Shown in pieces: positions 57,601-64,000 of a stretch of DNA of 64,000 nucleotides; position 1 is the stretch's first letter, and each line of letters opens with the position of its first letter. This DNA comes from Micropterus salmoides (lineage: Eukaryota; Chordata; Actinopteri; Centrarchiformes; Centrarchidae): contig NW_024043372.1 in assembly GCF_014851395.1 (NCBI RefSeq), positions 20,444,977-20,508,976 of the forward strand, in the 5' to 3' direction. A program made the translations under genes and the position numbers. Under the pieces are notes generated by a model. It was not told the DNA's origin. It did not search any database and saw only the letters and a list, made by a program, of their open reading frames with translations.

Positions 57601-60600
57601 ATATGGCATCAGTTCTTGGTGTGAGTAAGTCTTTGACCATAAAGATTTTTTTTTATATATATATATTAAAGAAACTCCATTTCTTATTGCTTGTAGTGAG
57701 GTGACAGTTGAAACTTCATGGCAGGTCTCTGGTGGGTGAATCCTACTGTCAGAGGTGGTGAAGACATTGTCTGACCACGCTGCTGGCAGCTATTGAAGGG
57801 AACATGATGATCCTGTTAATTATAAAGGTGACATAACACAAGTGAATCTGACTCTGCAAACCCACAGGGATGTTGTCAACTGGCTGTAATCTTCTACACC
57901 ATCAGTTATAGGAAGAAAACAGGTTTCACACACTCTTTATTGGAACATTTTATTTACATTAAAAGCCAAAAAGTACTACAGAAACAGAACGGCTGTGGCC
58001 TTGTGATCTGATGACACCACCAGCCCTCAAACACCCTACACTGCACCACCCACCTGAAGTTGTTAGCAATAAATACATGCTTATTTAAAAAAAATCATCA
58101 AGATAGTTGACTCCAGCTCAGGCAGAGATTTGTTTGTTTTCTCAACCCTTGTCTGAACTGCGGTGTCCTGGTAGTTTTGTTAGCAGATCCCCCCACCCCT
58201 CTGTCTTGTCTGCTTAAGTGGAGGTCAAAAATGAACTCAACTGACCTGAGCTGAACTGAAATGCATGAATAGATTTCTAAATTGACACAGTGCCTGACAT
58301 GTTGTCTTCCTTCCTGAAATATCACGAACATCTTGTTTCAGTTCTGGTGAAAGCAGCAACCTGGTAGGAAACAGGAAAACTAGGTGGTCAAAGGTTAAAT
58401 AAACAGTTTGTAGCTGTTTAATAGAAATATAATTAACATTTTTACATTGATTTGTCGCTCATATTTTGAGCTTTAGAGCCTATTATTACACTCAGTGATA
58501 AATACTAGCAATATATTCACTAAAAAGTCTTATAATCTTTGTTAATATAATCCAATACATTGGAGATGTTCTTGATAATTGGCAAATACATTTGCCAAAC
58601 ATTGTATGAAGTACCAAAATCTGATAGGCAGTTACGAGAATGCATCTGTCTGAATGAGTGTCTTAGTGTAACCAGAAGCACGCGGGTGAGTTCATTCAGG
58701 GATACAGGCTGCACAGTCATCAGGAAGTGAAACAGAACAGAATGTGCTGTACTAATCTGATTGAAAAACACTACCCTGAGCGGAGGCAAGAAAAAAAAAA
58801 GATGTTTCATTTACACAGCTAAAAGGAGAATACTATGGCAGCAGAGGGATATGTGCAAATACAACAAATGTAGCTCAACTCGCTCTCACACAAACATGCA
58901 CACAGCGACTAAAATAAAGCTGAGCAACATAATGTTCTTTGTTTGTGTTCGAGGCACCCATGTTACGTACATGGGAGTAATCTCCTGAGTGATCCCTTTT
59001 ATCCCTGAACTTTTGCCCCCTGAAGCAAGAGTTCTTTTCTGCTGCGTCTGCCAAGGACCCTAAATAAATGATCCCTTGCTGCCGTTGATGAATACAAACA
59101 CAGTGGCACAGTGACAGGAGGAATCTTCAGCTTTTTATCCTTGACAAGGTTTAGTGCTGGTTTTTATCTCCTTATCTTATCTGTTAAGATAAAATCTGTT
59201 TACATATCATGAAAAAAATAATAGAAAAGTTTACTAAATGTATAAAGTTGTCAGTGGTGAAAGAAATATTCAGATTTTCAGTCTCAATAGAATAGTGTAA
59301 AAACACATTACAGGTAAAAGTCACATATTCAAAATGTCAAAGGGTAAGTACAGAAGTATTCCTGTATGAATTCAAAGTATTGAAAAATAATGTAGTTAAA
59401 GTAAAGTGAAAGTATTCATTATGCAAGCCCCTGTCAGTGTTACAGTACATTATTATACATTATTGTATTGGATCGTTAGTTGAGTTGGAACTAATGTCAA
59501 ACTTTGAATATGCACTGTATATGCAATATATGTCCTTCTGAAAGTACTCAAATAAACTACAAGTGCCTTAAACTTGAAAAAATAAAAAAATAAAAAATAC
59601 AGTATATACTGTAAATGTAAATATATTTGGAAAGGTAAATGGTGTGGCTGCGCAGGGGGTTTTTTGGACCTCCATTCATTTATAATTATAATTTGCAGTT
59701 ATACTTAATTTTAGGTGATTTCCACCCTCACTATTGTGGGAGTTTGTTTGTTTAGTGGCCTCAGCACTGGATCACTCTCTTGCATGATGGATACACAGTG
59801 AGATCAAAAGAGCACAAGACTTCCAGATGTGCGGCTCCAGTTTGTAGTCTGGTCCCAAAAGAAACATTATTTAATTTTACCTGCATTTTTTGTTACAGAT
59901 AAGAAGACAAAAAAAATCTGAGATCCCTCGGAAATCCCTCTTTAACAACTCAAAAAACATTCGTTTTATCATCTTGATACTTTTTCATGACTTTTCCTTC
60001 TTTTATCAGAAAATGACGCAGCATTTTATGTACCTGATAAACTGGCACCTGAGATAAAACATGACATGTTTCCTTATTTGGTGTTATAACAATGCTTTAT
60101 GGTAATTTCCGTATTTTGTCACATTCATCCAATGTGTACACACATGTTTGTGGCCAAGGGAAGGGTTACGATTTCAATACTTCTCCATAATTGGTTTTAA
60201 TGAGCTCAGAAGAAATAAAGAAATATCTGAAGAAATGCAATTGGTTGATTTTGAAGTTATTGTCATTATTTTTACACTTGCAGCAGTTTGTGGGAGCCCA
60301 AACAATGAGGAACTTGAAACTTGAAAGGGAAACAACTCTCTCCTTCATAGGGCACCTTTGCTAATGAGAGTTATTGTTCTTCACTAAATTATCTGGCATC
60401 AGTTACAGGGATGTCTAGTACATCGCCATTTCATCTCTCATGTCAGGCAATCATTAATCAAAGCTTGACTCAGCTGAGTAATTACTCAACTAATCTGACT
60501 GCTCACAATGACAGTCAGAGCCCAAACATCCAAACATAGTAGGGAGTGACATCGCTAAACAATTGATACAAACAGGACATGTAACCTTTTGGTTTACGAA

Positions 60601-61420
60601 AGAGGATGCTTCAAAACAAGCCCAACAAAAGGGGTTGGATTAAAGACAATATTTAGGGCCAGTGCATTAACATAACATGGTAAGTAACAGGTGAAACTCA
60701 CTAAATTCACTATCAACTCCAGCTGTTTGCAGATTTCCGCTTCCAGTATGAAAACAGAGAAAGATCAAATATGCATATACCCTTGTTTTATGTTTCATTT
60801 TGCAATATGAGGAGTGAGCAGTTAGATTCAGGGTCAAAGAGGTACAAAGACTTCTGTTACGCATACCTCTTCCCCTCTGTTACTTCTTGAATGTGTCTCT
60901 ATACAGGAAGTGTACATACAGTATCTAACCACCCACCTGAACACTTACACTCAAGGGGTCATTTGTGGGTGTTTTGTCCTGTTGAGCAATAACCCTCCTG
61001 CTCTGTTGATTTACTTATCTTCCCTGCACAGTAATCAGTAACGGCAGGCAGCAACAGTTAAAACTACATGAATTAAGTTTGTATTTCCCATCAACATGAA
61101 ACATAATTACTAAATAAGAAAGAAAGAAGAAAAAACACAGTTCTGCGACGTAAGTCAAATAAATTTTTCAGACTTTACTCTTTTGGAGAGTTTTACCCTC
61201 TTCGGGCCATGAAAACCTATTTGAAGATCCAGTGTAAGAAGTTTATAGGGAGAATCTCTTTTTGGTGGAACTGCTAAGTACTCATAGACATCTGAAACAT
61301 GTCAATAACTAGACACTCCATCACAACACACAGTCACAAACAGTGGTTGGGGACCACTTCTTTAAACTTTATCAATTTTTTGTATTTTATAAACTGATAT
61401 TTGTTATATAAAATTCTAAG
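54654..61420. other. Intergenic region, no gene recognised
   Basis: AT-rich with no convincing exon. Near 57927-57975 the minus strand reads ATAAAATGTTCCAATAAAGAG, which looks like a polyadenylation region; if real, a minus-strand transcript would end here, but no coding sequence was found to its right. (AT)n occurs at about 57654-57667. A GTACTT/AAGTAAAG-rich stretch at 59265-59440 resembles a decayed MITE. Confidence 0.4.
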
Positions 61421-61516
61421 TAGCATCAAATGGAAATACTTGAGTAAAGTACAAGTACCTCAAAATTGTACTGAAGTACAGTACTTGAGTAAATGTATTT
61501 AGTTACATTCCATCAC
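61421..61516. repeat. GTACTT-rich MITE fragment
   Basis: About 95 bp with AAATACTTGAGTAAAGTAC and AAGTACAGTACTTGAGTAAA, the same common family as the decayed copy in SLC6 intron 9. Confidence 0.6.
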
Positions 61517-62168
61517 ATACAGCTTTGGTGCTCTTTTTCAATAATAATTTTTCCTGATTGTTTTCTGCTTTGTCTGTGTTGCTGTGGAACAATTTGTTTT
61601 TCATTAGGACATAGCGTTAAAGTAAATATGGGCATGTTGCCATTTTGTGTTTTAAAACGTCTTGACATGGGAGAGCAGTGGGGGATGTTTAAGGGAGAGA
61701 AGCCACATGTCTTCACACAGTGTTAAATCAAGTATTTCACTAAACATCTGGAAAAAGATCACACCCAGGCCGAAGGACACAGGAACAGCCATTGAGGAAA
61801 TCTTCACCCCTGAAGCACAGACAAGTTTTGAACTCAAAAGTCATCAATGAGAGGACAGAGAATTAGTCAAAGGCAGAGGATGGCATTTGTCAAGAAAGCA
61901 ACATTTCTGTGTCCACGGTAATAAAATGTTGTAAAATTGGCCCCTTGCACTGATGCAAAGTGTGGTACTATATATCCATCTATCTATCTGTTTGCCTCTT
62001 TTCATACTGTTATTACTTCCACCACTGTTAAGTAGTCTACTTCTGATGCTGCTAATATTTAAGTAGGCCTATATTAAATGTGTACATACTTCAGATAAGG
62101 GTTGCACTATGCACTTTATAATGCTTTAGTCACAACATGCTGACTCTGCCTTACAGAACTACATCAGC

Positions 62169-62201
<33 letters not shown>

Positions 62202-62640
62202 TATCTATCAACAGAGTGTTGATGTTGAGGGAAGAAAACGTGCCTGGAAAATGTAAGTGGCTCCCTTTGAGGGGGACAGAGATGGTGTTGGCTGAATGAT
62301 TACTGTAGCCCATGCAGAATTAGAAACACTACAAAGTCCTACTCTCTGTGTACTGTAAAATAGCAGTACACACAATAGTGTAATAACTTCAACAGACTAC
62401 AATGTAGTGGTGTGTTGATTTATGTAGGCTACATTGCAGGGATATTTAACAATTTGTTTCTTAGTATAATTTTTAAAATATGTTGTTGTTTAGAAATGAG
62501 TAAATATTTTACTTCAATGAATTTCTGGTTAAAATGATGTGTTTTAAACGGGAGAAAGTAAGGATGATACACTGTGTTTAGTGTATTGTGATTGTGACCG
62601 ATAGTCCTCTCCGGTACAGCAGGTTGCGGTATGTGCATGT
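61517..62640. other. Intergenic region, no gene recognised
   Basis: No exon seen. It includes a (TATC)n microsatellite at 62169-62200. Confidence 0.5.
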
Positions 62641-63630
62641 CACATTAGTTTGCCACACAAACACACAAAGAAGTAGAGAACCGACTAGTTCTTCCGCCGT
62701 GGTACCGGTGCTAATAACAAGTTAAGCTAGCAACGGAAACGGGCGGCGTGAAATCTGCTGCTAACATTTTTTTGTCGCACTACAGCTACAAAAACGGTGA
62801 GCTACATTTCTTTAACATATTTATCTACTAGATTCTCTCCACGTTTTGTATCACGTTGGTTATTATGCCGGAGGGCCCAGAAGTAAATATTCGTTTTAAC
62901 CGTTTCATCGTGTTAAATGCTAAATGTGCTAGCTACCACATTCTGTTGAAGCTCATCGGTAATTTTTGCATAGCTGTATGAGGCGTTGGGAATCCTGCCA
63001 ACACACACCTTTGGTACTTAAGTTAAGTTAGATACCCGTGATTGTGTTAATCAGCAAAATGTGTGTCTTACACTAAAAAAGAGCATGAATATAATGTCAA
63101 ACGTTAACATTAACGTTACTTGCTTTTGCGCACAAGCCGACGAATCCTAATAATCTAACGTTACTTTTGTTTCCTAGCTAGCGGTAGCTTTGAACATTTA
63201 AGTAGAAAGGCATAACGTACAATTGAGTGACTTTATTGTGGTCATTACACAATTGGGCAACTCTTAGTAATGTTTAATCTTGTGACTTTAGCGGCACTTA
63301 GACCACTAACGTTTATAGTGAACATTAACAGCCCTCCGGTGGTTTGAGAAAGCTCCGCAGAGAATAATGTTAACTTACAGCTAACAGCTAAGTTACCTGT
63401 AACTTGTAGATGCAGAATTAGGTCAGGTATGTGGCTGTGACAGTTTCTGACCGTCTTTATTTCCTTTCAGGCACATCTGCTTTTGGGATACTCTACAAGA
63501 AGATATATAAACTTGGCGAAATGAGTGGTAAGCTTTGTTACGTTGTTACTTTACTGAATTCCTCATGTTACTTAACCCTCCAGGTCAAAACAGTACAGAC
63601 TTTCCCCCAGGAAACCGTTTCGCCAAGGGA
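62641..63630 (+). CDS. 5' end of an unidentified + strand gene (partial)
   Basis: A CG-containing, non-repetitive segment at about 62640-62796 ends with the donor ACG/GTGAGC and is read as a non-coding first exon. Exon 2 is 63471-63527 (acceptor CTTTCAG, donor GTAAGC) and ends with ATG AGT G, the probable start at 63521. A third exon 63584-63630 (acceptor CCTCCAG, donor GTAAGC) would extend the protein to MSGQNSTDFPPGNRFAKG in phase 0, but this needs a 56-bp intron, which is very short. If that intron is retained the frame stops at 63632-63634. The gene continues off the right edge. I do not recognise the protein. Confidence 0.4.
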
Positions 63631-64000
63631 GTAAGCCACCCAGATCGACACATCTACTTTCATTATCTGTTTATTTGATGGATGACCATAAAATAAATGA
63701 CTGGATTACCGATTGAATCCACAGTTTTTGAAGCAGTAGTATAATTACTGCAGGGCTTGCAGGAAGTGACTCACCTGAATTAATATTATATTAGTTGCAT
63801 AGATACTAGGCGTGTAACAATTTTTTAAACAAACTTACAAATTACACATAATACATTTTATATTTAAGAATTAGCAGAATTAAATTACTGCTGCGAACTA
63901 CTAACAAGTTCTCCACTAAATAAAATATTGTCAAAACAATGCCACATACAGTTAATAAAATATAATTTAAAAAATATAAATAGATTACAGTGAAGCATTC
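63631..64000 (+). other. Right edge, intron of the partial gene or intergenic
   Basis: AT-rich with no exon or repeat recognised. Confidence 0.4.

Noticed and set aside
62862..62880. ATG CCG GAG GGC CCA GAA, identical to the first six residues of NEIL/Fpg-type DNA glycosylases
   Set aside because: The frame that follows shows no glycosylase similarity and stops after about 38 codons. A splice after six codons would not fit the known genes, so it is taken as chance.

Overview
The window is nuclear DNA from a ray-finned fish. The evidence is two vertebrate genes split by GT-AG introns, dense teleost-type transposons (L2, Nimb, Rex/Babar and Tx1 LINEs, Ty3/gypsy-like LTR elements, Tc1/mariner, hAT MITEs) and many dinucleotide microsatellites. 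I see no prokaryotic operon, CRISPR array, rRNA or convincing tRNA gene.

Layout. Positions 1-665 hold the reverse transcriptase of an L2 LINE that runs off the left edge. A 14-exon SLC6 neurotransmitter/osmolyte transporter of the GAT-2/BGT-1 group (slc6a13-like, + strand, coding 4682-32104, 594 residues) fills the first half. Its 12.6 kb second intron is a nest of mobile elements: a GC-rich tandem-repeat tract, a Nimb-type LINE, a complete non-autonomous LTR element with a 5-bp target duplication and an internal 30-bp minisatellite, and a Rex/Babar-type LINE. Its 7.1 kb fifth intron holds L2, Tx1/L1 and Rex-type fragments. Between the genes lies a Tc1/mariner element (35562-37196) with an intact DD34E transposase and 217-bp terminal repeats that look identical.

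The second gene is fkbp5 (- strand, coding 48993 down to 42152, 10 coding exons, 455 residues), the Hsp90 co-chaperone FKBP51. Its introns carry a solo LTR with a perfect 5-bp target duplication and an L2-type tail. About 4.3 kb upstream of its ATG is a GC-rich segment with a textbook glucocorticoid response element, a second near-match, a GC box and a perfect 12-bp inverted repeat. This fits the known glucocorticoid induction of FKBP5. The right edge holds the first exons of an unidentified + strand gene (about 62.6-63.6 kb).

The two main genes do not form a pathway. They are neighbours transcribed toward each other. The most notable points are the glucocorticoid-type promoter of fkbp5, its splice acceptor placed directly against a (GT)24 repeat, its short basic C-terminal tail, charged-residue swaps at conserved sites of the SLC6 transporter, a GC-AG intron in that gene, the possibly active Tc1 element, and the LTR element with its minisatellite. 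Exon models and TE family names come from reading and translating the sequence by eye; no database search was run.
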